Source: Thalassospira sp. ER-Se-21-Dark (lineage in GTDB: Bacteria; Pseudomonadota; Alphaproteobacteria; Rhodospirillales; Thalassospiraceae). Taken from it: a stretch of 64,000 nucleotides of DNA. The stretch is from contig NZ_VDEZ01000003.1 of NCBI RefSeq assembly GCF_017922435.1, positions 440,366 through 504,365 on the forward strand, in the 5' to 3' direction. Both the position numbers and the translations under genes were made by a program. Positions 19,508 to 28,387 of the stretch are shown one piece after another (position 1 is the stretch's first letter; each line of letters opens with the position of its first letter). Under the pieces are notes generated by a model. The model did no database searches and was not told the DNA's origin. It saw nothing but the letters and a program-made list of their open reading frames with translations.

Positions 19508-20130
19508 TTTCCGCCAACACCAAGTCGTTGGCAAAGCTGTGGTGGCGAAAGGCTGACAAGTTCAGCCAACTCAATATACGGGTCTCCAGACAATCCCAGA
19601 AGTCTGGCAAAGGCCGGTTCTGTCTTGGTTCCCGCTTGCTTCAGCGCCCTGACCTGATGGGCAAATTCATCGCCCATCACACAAAGTATCCTCGCCTCGA
19701 CCAGCATATGGACAAAACCGTATTGCAAGCGTGTCGGACAATCGGTGGCAAAGATTTCGATCGGCAGACCGTCACACTCAAATCGGACAACCAACGCTGC
19801 CGCGACATGGCTGGTTGCAGGACGCTTGTGGAGACGATAACCGTCAAAATGACCGAACGCCCGGCCTGAAAATTCAGAAAACACCGTCAAATCAGGGACG
19901 TTGCACAGGATATCAATGTCAGATTCCGGCACATCAATCGCTAGCGGCAAGGTCCCGACAACCTCGGGCTGATACGCCGCCAAACAATCAATTAGCCGGT
20001 GACGGTCAAGAATTTCGGCAGCCTGTGCCCCACGTGGAGACGCATTTGCAAGCCGGCCCCCCCCGGAAAAGCCATTGCCATCCAGTCCTTCTGGCCAATC
20101 CATTACCGTTTGGTTCATGTTTGAAATCAT
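19504..20130 (-). CDS. DUF4269-type nucleotidyltransferase-fold protein
   Basis: This 208-residue cytoplasmic protein resembles the DUF4269 family. The key segment VVGTLPLAIDVPESDIDILC has the G-[ST]-x(n)-S-D-x-D pattern of the DNA polymerase beta-like nucleotidyltransferase superfamily, with D and D as probable metal ligands. A third acidic position follows in GLPIEIFATD, then the family-type TRLQYGFVHMLVEARIL. Substrates of this family are unknown. The gene faces the nadB-MOSC pair and diverges from an AEC transporter, with no clear operon partner. Confidence 0.7.
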   Translation of the reverse strand: MISNMNQTVMDWPEGLDGNGFSGGGRLANASPRGAQAAEILDRHRLIDCLAAYQPEVVGTLPLAIDVPESDIDILCNVPDLTVFSEFSGRAFGHFDGYRLHKRPATSHVAAALVVRFECDGLPIEIFATDCPTRLQYGFVHMLVEARILCVMGDEFAHQVRALKQAGTKTEPAFARLLGLSGDPYIELAELVSLSPPQLCQRLGVGGN

Positions 20131-20203
20131 TCTGTTTCTTGACCCTGGGCCAATAGGGGGCTAGCTGATGAAGGCCTTACCACAATGAAAGCCTCTGGCC
20201 CAG

Positions 20204-21160
20204 ATGCTTGATATCCTTGCCGTTACATTGCCGATATTCCTGATCATCGCCATTGGCTATATCGCTGTCTATCGCAACATCGTTGCGCAAACGGTCGCGC
20301 GTGGCATGGGGGCATTTGTGATCAACTTTGCCCTGCCATGCCTTTTGATCCGCACCTTGATTGCCCATGACATCAATAAGGTGTTCGACACCAACTATCT
20401 GGCGGCATATGGCAGCGGGTCCTTGATCGTGTTTGCGCTGGGCTACTTCTTTGCCCGATTGATCGCCAAGAAAAGCCAACAGAATGCCGCCCTGCAGGGT
20501 ATGGGCATGTCGATGTCCAACAGCGGCTTTATTGGCTATCCGATTGTTCTGCAGCTGCTTGGTCCGACGGCGGGTATTGCACTGGCACTTTGCTTTATCA
20601 TCGAAAATCTGGTGATCACGCCACTAACCCTGATAATGGGCGACAGTGCCGAGGCACAGGGCACTAGTCGTTGGCAAATTCTGCGCAAGACCTTTACCCG
20701 GCTTGCACGCAATCCAATCATTGTCGCCATTGTGATCGGAATGAGCATTTCGATTTCTGGGATCACATTGCCCGGTCCGATCTTTTCGGTGATTGATATG
20801 CTGGCCTCGGCGTCGGGCCCGGTGGCACTGTTTGTCATCGGTGGCGGGCTTGTTGGGCTCAAACTGCGCGGTTTGCGTTTCGACATGGCACGCATCGTGT
20901 TTGGCAAACTTGTGCTGCACCCGTTGATCATTTTCCTTTTGCTGGGCCTTATCCCCGATCTTGATCCGGTGATGAAGATCGCTGCCGTCGGTTATGCCTG
21001 TGCCCCGATGTTTAGCGTCTACCCGATCTATTGTCAGCGCTACGGGCACGAAGCAATGGGCGCGGCATCCCTGATGGCAGCCACATCGCTGTCCTTTATC
21101 ACCATCAGCACGGCACTTTGGTTGCTTGATAGTACCGCGGTATTCGGGCCATTGCCTTAG
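20204..21160 (+). CDS. AEC-family (auxin efflux carrier-like) membrane transporter
   Basis: This 318-residue inner-membrane protein has about ten hydrophobic helices arranged as two inverted halves. The first helix is LDILAVTLPIFLIIAIGYIA. Conserved features are the helix-break ALPCLLIRTL in the first half, SNSGFIGYPIVLQLLGPTAG at the crossover, and the mirrored AAVGYACAPMFSVYPI in the second. Bacterial AEC carriers such as MdcF move dicarboxylates or other small organic anions. No malonate genes are nearby, so the substrate is unknown. It diverges from the DUF4269 gene across a 73-base gap. Confidence 0.85.
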   Translation: MLDILAVTLPIFLIIAIGYIAVYRNIVAQTVARGMGAFVINFALPCLLIRTLIAHDINKVFDTNYLAAYGSGSLIVFALGYFFARLIAKKSQQNAALQGMGMSMSNSGFIGYPIVLQLLGPTAGIALALCFIIENLVITPLTLIMGDSAEAQGTSRWQILRKTFTRLARNPIIVAIVIGMSISISGITLPGPIFSVIDMLASASGPVALFVIGGGLVGLKLRGLRFDMARIVFGKLVLHPLIIFLLLGLIPDLDPVMKIAAVGYACAPMFSVYPIYCQRYGHEAMGAASLMAATSLSFITISTALWLLDSTAVFGPLP

Positions 21161-21203
21161 GCAACCGCCCGAAACCACAGTTTCAAATCTGCCCGCAGAA
21201 GAG

Positions 21204-23078
21204 TCAGCCCGGAATTTCACCCGCGTGGGCAAGGATTTCCTCGGCCTGGCGGATTTCCTGTTGCTGGGCCCACATCTCGGCATAAAGGCCGTCACGATCA
21301 AGCAATTCCTGATGGCGGCCACGTTCGGCCACCTGCCCATCGCGCAGCACGATGATTTCATCGGCGTCAATCACCGTGGACAGTCGGTGCGCAATAATCA
21401 GTGTGGTATGCCCGCGCGACACTTCACGAAGCGCCTGCTGGATATCCTTTTCTGTGCGGGTATCAAGGGCGGATGTGGCTTCGTCAAAAATCATGATTTT
21501 CGGACGTTTAAGTAACATGCGCGCAATCGACACGCGTTGCTTTTCACCGCCCGAAAGTTTCAGGCCACGTTCGCCAACCATGGTTTTGAAGCCTTCGGGA
21601 AGGCCTGCGATAAATCCGTCAATGCTGGCAAGCTTGGCGACATTTTCGATCTCGCCCTGTTCCGAACCGGGCCGGCCATAGGAAATGTTATAGGCAATGG
21701 TATCGTTAAACAGGACGGTATCCTGCGGCACGATGCCAATCTCGCGACGAAGCGAGTTCTGTGTGACGTCGCGGATATCCTGACCATCAATTGTGATCTT
21801 GCCACCCGACACATCATAAAACCGGAACATCAGCCGCGTCAGGGTCGATTTGCCTGCCCCGCTTGGCCCGACCACGGCAACGGTTTTGCCCGCCGGCACT
21901 TCAAAGCTGACCCCCTTAAGGATCTTGCGATCCGGGTTGTAGGAGAAATGCACGTCTTCGAACCGGACGGTTGCCGCATCACAGGCAAGGCTTTTGGCAC
22001 CCGCCTTGTCTTCGACCTCCTTTTCGACATCCAGAAGCGAAAACATGCGTTCCATATCTGTTAGCGACTGCTTGATCTGGCGATAGACAAAGCCAAGGAA
22101 GTTGAGCGGCATGTAAAGCTGCAGCAAATAGGTATTCACCAGAACGAAGTCGCCGACCGTCATGGTGCCATCCTTGACCCCCTGGGCAGCCAGCAACATG
22201 TTCAGAACAAGGCCGACGGCAATGATCGCACCCTGCCCGACATTGAGCTTGGAAAGCGAGACTTGCGACTGCACAGCGGCAACTTCATAGCCCCGCAGCG
22301 CCTTGTCATAGCGGGTCGATTCATGGGCTTCGTTGTTGAAATATTTGACGGTTTCGTAGTTGATCAGACTGTCGATGGCCTTGGTGTTGGCCTCGTCGTC
22401 ACGCTTGTTCATTTCGCGACGGAACTTCATCCGCCATTCGGTCACCACCAGCGTGAAGACGATATAGATCACAATGGTGGTAAAGGTGATCAGCGCAAAC
22501 CAGACATCATAAAGCGCCCACAGGATGATCGAGACCATGAAGATCTCAAGCAAGGTCGGCAGGATGTTAAACAGCATGAAGGACAAAAGAAATTCAATGC
22601 CCTTCACCCCACGTTCAATCGCACGCGAAAGCCCGCCCATCTGACGATCCAGATGGAACCGCAGCGACAAACCATGCAGGTGCTCAAAAACGCTCAGCGC
22701 AGATCTGCGAATGGCGCGCTGGGCCACCTTGGCAAAGACCGCATCGCGCATCTCGCCAAAGGCCGAAACCAGAATCCGCACAAGGCCATAACCGACAATC
22801 AGCGCCACCGGCACGACAATCAGGGCGGTGGTATCTGTTGATCCCGACTGGGCAGCGTTTGCCGCCGCATCACCGGCCTTGTCACCACCGCCAAGTGCAT
22901 CGACCGCGTATTTGTACAGCACCGGAATATAGACGTTTGCCACCTTGGCCCCGACCAGAAACAGCAGAGCCAGAACAACACGCACCTTGAGCTCAAACTC
23001 GCCGCGCGGCCACAAATAGGGCAGGAACGTCTTCACGACGCCGAACTCTGCACGCGCAGTCGGTTGATCGGAACCCAT
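21204..23078 (-). CDS. Atm1-type ABC exporter (fused membrane and ATPase domains)
   Basis: This homodimeric half-transporter of the Atm1/HMT1 group is associated with export of glutathione-linked sulfur or metal species (family knowledge). An N-terminal membrane domain of six helices begins [20 protein letters not shown]. The C-terminal ATPase carries Walker [10 protein letters not shown], signature [13 protein letters not shown], Walker [13 protein letters not shown] and the H-loop IIAHRLS. The start is uncertain: the frame is open to 23159. ATG 23076-23078 ([12 protein letters not shown]) gives a 624-residue protein of normal family length and is preferred, with GGGGATAAGG somewhat far upstream. 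It is convergent with the AEC gene and divergent from proA. Confidence 0.88.
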   Translation of the reverse strand: MGSDQPTARAEFGVVKTFLPYLWPRGEFELKVRVVLALLFLVGAKVANVYIPVLYKYAVDALGGGDKAGDAAANAAQSGSTDTTALIVVPVALIVGYGLVRILVSAFGEMRDAVFAKVAQRAIRRSALSVFEHLHGLSLRFHLDRQMGGLSRAIERGVKGIEFLLSFMLFNILPTLLEIFMVSIILWALYDVWFALITFTTIVIYIVFTLVVTEWRMKFRREMNKRDDEANTKAIDSLINYETVKYFNNEAHESTRYDKALRGYEVAAVQSQVSLSKLNVGQGAIIAVGLVLNMLLAAQGVKDGTMTVGDFVLVNTYLLQLYMPLNFLGFVYRQIKQSLTDMERMFSLLDVEKEVEDKAGAKSLACDAATVRFEDVHFSYNPDRKILKGVSFEVPAGKTVAVVGPSGAGKSTLTRLMFRFYDVSGGKITIDGQDIRDVTQNSLRREIGIVPQDTVLFNDTIAYNISYGRPGSEQGEIENVAKLASIDGFIAGLPEGFKTMVGERGLKLSGGEKQRVSIARMLLKRPKIMIFDEATSALDTRTEKDIQQALREVSRGHTTLIIAHRLSTVIDADEIIVLRDGQVAERGRHQELLDRDGLYAEMWAQQQEIRQAEEILAHAGEIPG

Positions 23079-23329
23079 ATTTTTCAAAACCTTATCCCCA
23101 ATCAGCAACCGGGCAGCATTGCGGTATGTGCACGGCATGTCATCTCTTTGTGTCATCAACAGATGGACCGCTACGCACTATTTGGCAAGCATTCAGCGCG
23201 CTTTGTCCACTCAAGGACATTGCAGATGGCCGGTTTGATGTCTATTTTGCCAATTTGTTGATAAAATCTCAGAACAATTGGCCAAGTGCGTTTTGCACTG
23301 GCCAGAATGACAGGAACGGAACCAGGACC

Positions 23330-24616
23330 ATGACGGCGCTTGCCAGTATCGAAAGCCAGGATATCGCAGCACTGATGCGCGATATGGGAATCAAGGCCCG
23401 CAAGGCGGCACTCGAACTCGCACAGGTCCCGGCCGAGCCAAAGGAAGCTGCCCTTAAGGCCGCAGCCGCAAAACTGCGCGAAAACGCAGATACCATCCTT
23501 GCCGCCAACGCCAAGGACATGGAAGCCGGTCGCGCCAAGGGCCTGACGGCGGCCTTGCTGGACCGTCTGGCACTGGATTCTGATCGCATAGAAGGCATCG
23601 CTAAGGGTATTGAGGCCGTTGCCGAGTTGCCCGATCCTGTCGGCCGTGAGCTGGCGCGTTGGAGCCCGGAACATAACGGCCTTGATATCGCGCGCGTATC
23701 TGTCCCGCTTGGCGTGATTGGCATCATCTATGAAAGTCGCCCGAATGTGACGGCCGATGCCGGTGCGATGTGTATCAAATCGGGAAATGCCGCCATCCTG
23801 CGCGGTGGGTCTGAAAGCTTTCACTCATCGCGTGCGATCTTTGACTGCATGGTGGCTGGCATCCGGGAAGCAGGCCTTCCCGAAAATGCCCTTCAGATGA
23901 TCCCGGTGACGGATCGTGCCGCAGTTGGCGAAATGCTGAAACTGTCGGATTACATTGATGTCATCGTTCCGCGCGGGGGCAAGTCGCTGATTGCGCGCAT
24001 CACGGATGAAAGCCGCATTCCACTGTTCAAGCATCTGGAAGGGCTTTGCCACACCTATGTCCATGCCAGTGCCGATCCGCAAAAGGCGGTCGACATTGTT
24101 GTGAATGCCAAGATGCGCCGTGTCGGGATTTGTGGCGCGACGGAAACCATCCTGATCGATAGTTCGGTCGCAGGCCGTCTGTTGCCCCGCATTTCCGAGG
24201 CACTGGTTGCCAAGGGCTGCGAACTTCGCGGGGATGAAACCGCACAGGCGATTGATGGTCGCATCAAACCGGCCACGGCCGACGATTGGGTCACCGAATA
24301 TCTTGATGCGATTGTGTCGATCAAGGTTGTGTCGGGCGTGCAAGAGGCGGTTGATCACATCAACACGTTCGGATCGCACCATACCGATGCCATCGTTGCC
24401 GAAAACGCCACCGCGACGGCCACCTTCCTGAACGGGGTGGATTCCGGGATCGTCATCGTTAACGCGTCAACCCAGTTCGCCGATGGTGGCGAATTTGGCA
24501 TGGGGGCCGAGATCGGCATTTCGACCGGCAAGCTGCATGCACGCGGTCCGGTCGGAGTCGAACAGCTGACCAGCTATAAATACATTGTTCGTGGTAACGG
24601 TCAGACCCGTCCATGA
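23330..24616 (+). CDS. proA: Gamma-glutamyl phosphate reductase (proline biosynthesis)
   Basis: ProA reduces gamma-glutamyl phosphate to glutamate semialdehyde with NADPH. The 428-residue protein shows the aldehyde dehydrogenase-like fold: SVPLGVIGIIYESRPNVTAD near 130, KSGNAAILRGGSES, and the catalytic cysteine in RRVGICGATETILID. The late NASTQFADGGEFGMGAEIGI is diagnostic. ATG 23330 follows AGGA, although the frame is open from 23126. It overlaps nadD by an ATGA. The adjacent glutamate kinase gene (proB) often seen with proA is not present in this window. Confidence 0.95.
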   Translation: MTALASIESQDIAALMRDMGIKARKAALELAQVPAEPKEAALKAAAAKLRENADTILAANAKDMEAGRAKGLTAALLDRLALDSDRIEGIAKGIEAVAELPDPVGRELARWSPEHNGLDIARVSVPLGVIGIIYESRPNVTADAGAMCIKSGNAAILRGGSESFHSSRAIFDCMVAGIREAGLPENALQMIPVTDRAAVGEMLKLSDYIDVIVPRGGKSLIARITDESRIPLFKHLEGLCHTYVHASADPQKAVDIVVNAKMRRVGICGATETILIDSSVAGRLLPRISEALVAKGCELRGDETAQAIDGRIKPATADDWVTEYLDAIVSIKVVSGVQEAVDHINTFGSHHTDAIVAENATATATFLNGVDSGIVIVNASTQFADGGEFGMGAEIGISTGKLHARGPVGVEQLTSYKYIVRGNGQTRP

Positions 24617-25221
24617 CGTCATCTGCCCCCAGATCACATGCGGCCCCGCCACGGGTCGGCCTGTTGGGCGGGTCGTTCAATCCCGCCCATGAAGGTCACC
24701 TTCATATATCGCTCGAAGCGTTGAAACGCCTACAGCTTGATGCGGTCTGGTGGCTGGTGTCGCCGCAAAACCCGCTTAAGTCATCGACCGGCATGGCGGA
24801 CCTTGCCGACCGCTTTGATTCGGCACTGATGATGGCAAAGCATCCCCGCATTGTTGTTTCTGCAATTGAAACCGAGCTTGGAACCCGCTATACGGCCGAC
24901 ACTCTTGCAGCCTTGCAACGCCGTTTTACCCGAACAAAGTTCGTTTGGCTGATGGGAGCAGACAACCTGGCCCAGTTCCATAAATGGAAATGGTGGGAAA
25001 GGTTGATTTTACGTGCTCCCATTGCGGTTCTCGACCGTGAAGGGTATTCTAACAGGGCATTGTCCGGAACCGCCGCGCGCCGTATGGAACGCTGGCGTAT
25101 TCCCATGGACAGGGCGGGTTTGCTGGCCGATCTGGATGTTCCGGCCTGGGTATACCTGCCAATCAAGCGCCATCCGGCCTCTTCGACCGCAATTCGCGCC
25201 GAAGGCAGATGGCAGGTGTAA
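24613..25221 (+). CDS. nadD: Nicotinate-nucleotide adenylyltransferase
   Basis: NadD transfers AMP from ATP to nicotinate mononucleotide in NAD synthesis. The 202-residue nucleotidyltransferase has the Rossmann signature GLLGGSFNPAHEGHLHIS with the (H/T)xGH motif, the acceptor-site region WWLVSPQNPLK, LMGADNLAQFHKWKWW in the middle, and the terminal SSTAIR corresponding to the ISSTxIR motif. Its start lies within the proA stop (ATGA), so the two are translationally coupled. The order proA-nadD-rsfS-rlmH is a common alphaproteobacterial arrangement. Confidence 0.95.
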   Translation: MTSSAPRSHAAPPRVGLLGGSFNPAHEGHLHISLEALKRLQLDAVWWLVSPQNPLKSSTGMADLADRFDSALMMAKHPRIVVSAIETELGTRYTADTLAALQRRFTRTKFVWLMGADNLAQFHKWKWWERLILRAPIAVLDREGYSNRALSGTAARRMERWRIPMDRAGLLADLDVPAWVYLPIKRHPASSTAIRAEGRWQV

Positions 25222-25276
25222 GCATCGCAGCGATGTATTTGGCTGGTGAAGTCCGGCCTTCGCGCGAAACATTAAG

Positions 25277-25666
25277 GTGGCGACCATAGGTACCGCAAAA
25301 CAGACTCTGACCTCCGGCGAAATGCTTTCGCTGATCCAGAGAACGCTCGAAGATGACAAGGCCGAAGACCTTGTTACCATTGATCTGACCGATAAAACCT
25401 CCCTTGCCGATCACATGATCATCGCAACCGGCTCGTCATCGCGCCGGGTCGCATCCATGGCCGAACACCTTGTCGAAGCCATCAAGGATGCCGGTCAGGG
25501 CCGTGCATTGGCCGAAGGCAAGGAACAGGGTGACTGGGTTCTGGTCGATACGGGCGATGTCATCGTTCATCTTTTCCGTCCGGAAGTTCGTGCCTTTTAC
25601 AACATCGAAGAGATGTGGGGCGTTGAAAACCCGGCTCTGAAACAGCAGGCAGCGCGGCTGTACTAA
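25277..25666 (+). CDS. rsfS: Ribosomal silencing factor RsfS
   Basis: RsfS binds ribosomal protein L14 and blocks subunit joining when nutrients are low. The 129-residue product carries the conserved DDKAEDLVTIDLTDKTSLAD, followed by MIIATGSSSRRVASMAEHLV, EGKEQGDWVLVDTGDVIVHL and FRPEVRAFYNIEEMWG, spanning the whole family. The GTG at 25277 is listed because the residues before the first helix match typical N-terminal extensions; ATG 25322 would give a 114-residue version. It sits between nadD and rlmH in the same direction. Confidence 0.95.
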   Translation: MATIGTAKQTLTSGEMLSLIQRTLEDDKAEDLVTIDLTDKTSLADHMIIATGSSSRRVASMAEHLVEAIKDAGQGRALAEGKEQGDWVLVDTGDVIVHLFRPEVRAFYNIEEMWGVENPALKQQAARLY

Positions 25667-25746
25667 CAGCCCGCGCTGTTTGGCGCCTGCCCAAGGCGGG
25701 TAACGGCGCCAAACAGATATCTTGCGTAACGGTCTGGATCGGCGAC

Positions 25747-26205
25747 ATGCAAATCACCCTTGCTGCGGTGGGACGGATGAAAGCCGGCCCCGAGAAAGAT
25801 CTTTTTGACCATTACGCCGCCCGACTGCGCTGGCCCTTTGTGCTGCGCGAAGTCGAAGAAAAAAAGAAACTCCCGCCCAATCAGCTTAAAGACCGCGAAG
25901 CAGAACTTCTGCTTGGTGTCATTCCGGAAAATGCCTTCCTGATCGCGCTGGATGAGCGCGGCAAGGAATATGGATCGATCGAGTTTTCGCAAAAGCTTGA
26001 AGGCTGGATGGATCAATATGCTGGCAATATCACCTTTGCCATTGGCGGGGCGGACGGGCATGGCGCAGCCCTGAAAGCACGGGCCAATACGCTTTGGTCG
26101 CTGGGCAAGGCCACATGGCCGCATATGCTGGTCCGCGCCCTGATTGCCGAACAGCTGTTTCGCGCCCACGCCATTCAGACCAATCATCCCTATCACCGCG
26201 AATAA
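25747..26205 (+). CDS. rlmH: 23S rRNA pseudouridine-1915 N3-methyltransferase
   Basis: RlmH is a SPOUT-class methyltransferase acting on helix 69 of 23S rRNA in assembled ribosomes. The 152-residue length matches the family. The knotted SAM-binding C-terminal half includes FLIALDERGKEYGSIEFSQK, FAIGGADGHGAALKARA and LIAEQLFRAHAIQTNHPYHR, the last being the diagnostic end. It lies 80 bases after rsfS and probably closes the proA-nadD-rsfS-rlmH unit. Confidence 0.96.
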   Translation: MQITLAAVGRMKAGPEKDLFDHYAARLRWPFVLREVEEKKKLPPNQLKDREAELLLGVIPENAFLIALDERGKEYGSIEFSQKLEGWMDQYAGNITFAIGGADGHGAALKARANTLWSLGKATWPHMLVRALIAEQLFRAHAIQTNHPYHRE

Positions 26206-26248
26206 TGCCGCATTGCGGCATACAGATAGGGGCAGGCCCTACCTGCAG

Positions 26249-26333
26249 TGCAAGGCACCCTATACCGTGGCTCAACTTATGCCCGAGAAAATAAAGATAT
26301 TTTCTCGTTTTAGCCCATGCTGCCTTGCAACAT
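26249..26333 (+). promoter_or_regulatory. Leader of first chemoreceptor/SBP fusion: nested inverted repeats and 18-base shared element
   Basis: TGCAAGGCA (26249-26257) and TGCCTTGCA (26321-26329) form a perfect 9-bp long-range inverted repeat. Inside it lies a perfect 10-bp AT-rich hairpin, CGAGAAAATA (26284-26293) with TATTTTCTCG (26298-26307), followed by TTTT, which may terminate the rlmH transcript. The right arm belongs to the 18-base CATGCTGCCTTGCAACAT (26316-26333), found again upstream of the second fusion gene. Confidence 0.6.
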
Positions 26334-26419
26334 GCAAACAGCGCCGCTAACATTCCCCACAAGAAAAAAATATTCCCAAAATCAAAGAATGACTCTTGGG
26401 CAATGGTAAGGCGTTGAAT

Positions 26420-28183
26420 ATGGAACAAACCGTTTTGGCTACGCGGGACGGAGAAACTGCACACAAGGTCGCCCAAACCAGTGCTGGCATCGAAGACCTG
26501 ATGCGCGGGATCTCCACCGCACTGGATTACATCCAGCATCTTCTGGAATTTGCCAATACGGCGGGCGAAACCCAGGACAGCCTGATGCGCGAAATTGACG
26601 TGAGATCAAACAATCTGCGTGCAGGGCTTGATGATACCGGGCGCGAGATCGAAAACAGCACCTCTGTTGCCCATGACGTTCAGGAAGCCACCCGCGCCAC
26701 AGTGGCCGCAAAGACCGACGCTATCCGAACCGACCTTGAACGCATCAGCGCCGAACTGGAAACCAAGGCCGAAGGTGCCAGCAAGGTCCTGAGCGCGATT
26801 GAGGATATCGGCAAGGGCATCAAGCTTTTGGCACTTAACGCCGCGATCGAGGCGGCGCGTGCCGGTGATCATGGCCGTGGATTTGCCGTTGTTGCCAAGG
26901 AAGTCGGCAATCTGGCGCAAAGCACCATGCAGCGCACCCACGAGGCGGTCGATCTGATTGATCTTTCGGATGTTACCAAGGCGCTGCGTGAAAGCATGGC
27001 CAGTATCGGTAATGACCTTGATAGCCTTGGCAATGAAATCGAAGGATCCCTGACGACCCTTCAGGAACGCTTTGCCAACATGTCGGAACGACTGGCTGAC
27101 ATTTCCGAGCACAATCAGGTGGTGTTTGAATTGCTGGCGGGCAGCAAGGATGCATCGGCCCGCACACGCGGCAAGGTCACCTGGGCGCATAATGATACCA
27201 AGGCACTGAGCACAAGCCTTTCGGATGCGACATTGGCGAAAGACAACCTTGCGCAGTTTTTGAAGTCCCATCACCTGCATGATGATCCGACATATGACCG
27301 ACTGGCCGATATCAAGGCGCGCCGCAAAATCCGCATCGCCATTGAACCGGCCTTTGTCGGGCTGTCATTCCGCCTGAAGCCAAATGATCCGTTGCGCGGC
27401 CTTGATGCAGATTATGCAAGGGCACTTGCCAAGTGGCTGGGCGTTGACTGTGAATTCGTTGAACATCCCTGGGATCTTCTGACAGAGCTTCTTTTTGTTG
27501 GCGCAAAGCCCGGTGCACCGACCGCCGATGTGGTCTGGAGTGCCCTGCCCCCCAGCGACTTTTACAAGGGTGTCGCTTATTCAGATACCTACACGTATCT
27601 CAACTTTGCGCTTTGTCGGCGGGCCGGGAATACGGCGATCAATCGCCTTTCGGACCTTGATGGCAAGGTGTTGGGCATCATCAATGATCCTGTGGCGTTT
27701 CAGGTTCTTGAAGAACAGGGGCTGCGCTGGGCGGATAATGAAAGCAAGCCGGGCGGCGTCGCCAAGCTTTCCAACCTGATTGCCTATAGCGACCAGACAC
27801 GCCTGCATGATGCCTTGGCCGACGGGGCCGTTGATGCCTTTGCGGTTGATCAGCCGATCTTCCACTGGGCGGCAAATAACCCGGAAAGCCCATGGCATGG
27901 CCGCATTGAAGTCCTGCCGGGTAATATCCTGCCGCTGCCTTATTACTATACTGCCGCCGTGGCCGCCGAACCGGCATCCTGGAAATTGCTGTGTGCGATC
28001 AACGAATTCATTGCCGAATTCCGTGGCACGTCTGCGCGCGCCGACATCGAAAAACTGTGGCAGGGCCAAGCGCTTGAACATCACCTGACCTACAAGGACG
28101 AGGTCGGAAACCTGGTCGGGGCCGATGAACTGGCAACCCTGTATCACGCCCATTGCCGCAAGTTCGGCATCGCCGATCACTAG
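26420..28183 (+). CDS. Soluble chemoreceptor-like protein with C-terminal type-3 solute-binding domain, copy 1
   Basis: This 587-residue protein has no signal peptide and no hydrophobic membrane segment, so it should be cytoplasmic. Numbered from the ATG, residues about 20-285 form a long helical antiparallel hairpin. Its tip, [20 protein letters not shown] (about 136-155), followed by [14 protein letters not shown], is the chemoreceptor (MCPsignal) interaction region for CheA/CheW. Residues about 300-565 form an SBP_bac_3-like domain: [60 protein letters not shown] and [14 protein letters not shown]. The Arg after S/T-x-x-T-P-x that binds the carboxylate in amino-acid receptors is missing ([11 protein letters not shown]), while the later ligand-contacting Asp appears kept. 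The start has TAAGG upstream. The next gene is a paralogue. Ligand and output are unknown. Confidence 0.82.
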   Translation: MEQTVLATRDGETAHKVAQTSAGIEDLMRGISTALDYIQHLLEFANTAGETQDSLMREIDVRSNNLRAGLDDTGREIENSTSVAHDVQEATRATVAAKTDAIRTDLERISAELETKAEGASKVLSAIEDIGKGIKLLALNAAIEAARAGDHGRGFAVVAKEVGNLAQSTMQRTHEAVDLIDLSDVTKALRESMASIGNDLDSLGNEIEGSLTTLQERFANMSERLADISEHNQVVFELLAGSKDASARTRGKVTWAHNDTKALSTSLSDATLAKDNLAQFLKSHHLHDDPTYDRLADIKARRKIRIAIEPAFVGLSFRLKPNDPLRGLDADYARALAKWLGVDCEFVEHPWDLLTELLFVGAKPGAPTADVVWSALPPSDFYKGVAYSDTYTYLNFALCRRAGNTAINRLSDLDGKVLGIINDPVAFQVLEEQGLRWADNESKPGGVAKLSNLIAYSDQTRLHDALADGAVDAFAVDQPIFHWAANNPESPWHGRIEVLPGNILPLPYYYTAAVAAEPASWKLLCAINEFIAEFRGTSARADIEKLWQGQALEHHLTYKDEVGNLVGADELATLYHAHCRKFGIADH

Positions 28184-28218
28184 ACATTGCAACGCAACAC
28201 AAAATTCTGGTGTGCCGG

Positions 28219-28310
28219 TGCAAGGCGCCCTGCAAGATTTGAAAAGCATTGCAACTTCAAGGCATCACAGCACCTGTTATCAACTTTCATAACATGCTGC
28301 CTTGCAACAT
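28219..28310 (+). promoter_or_regulatory. Leader of second chemoreceptor/SBP fusion, paralogous to the first leader
   Basis: TGCAAGGCG (28219-28227) can pair with TGCCTTGCA (28298-28306) with one G-U wobble, mirroring the first leader. CATGCTGCCTTGCAACAT (28293-28310) is identical to the copy upstream of the first gene and lies at a similar distance from the ATG (78 versus 87 bases). A smaller dyad TGTTAT / ATAACA lies at 28275-28294. Several other TTGCAA words occur in the gap. Confidence 0.55.
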
Positions 28311-28387
28311 TTTCCACCCGACGATAGAGTTTCCTTATAAGAAATAAAAATTCACAAAATTCAGTGGCAGTGGTGAGGCTTTGAAAA

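Noticed and set aside
26316-26334. Sigma-54 promoter in the CTGCCTTGCA region
   Set aside because: TTGCA resembles the -12 element, but no GG at the required distance for a -24 element (TGGCAC) is present in either leader.
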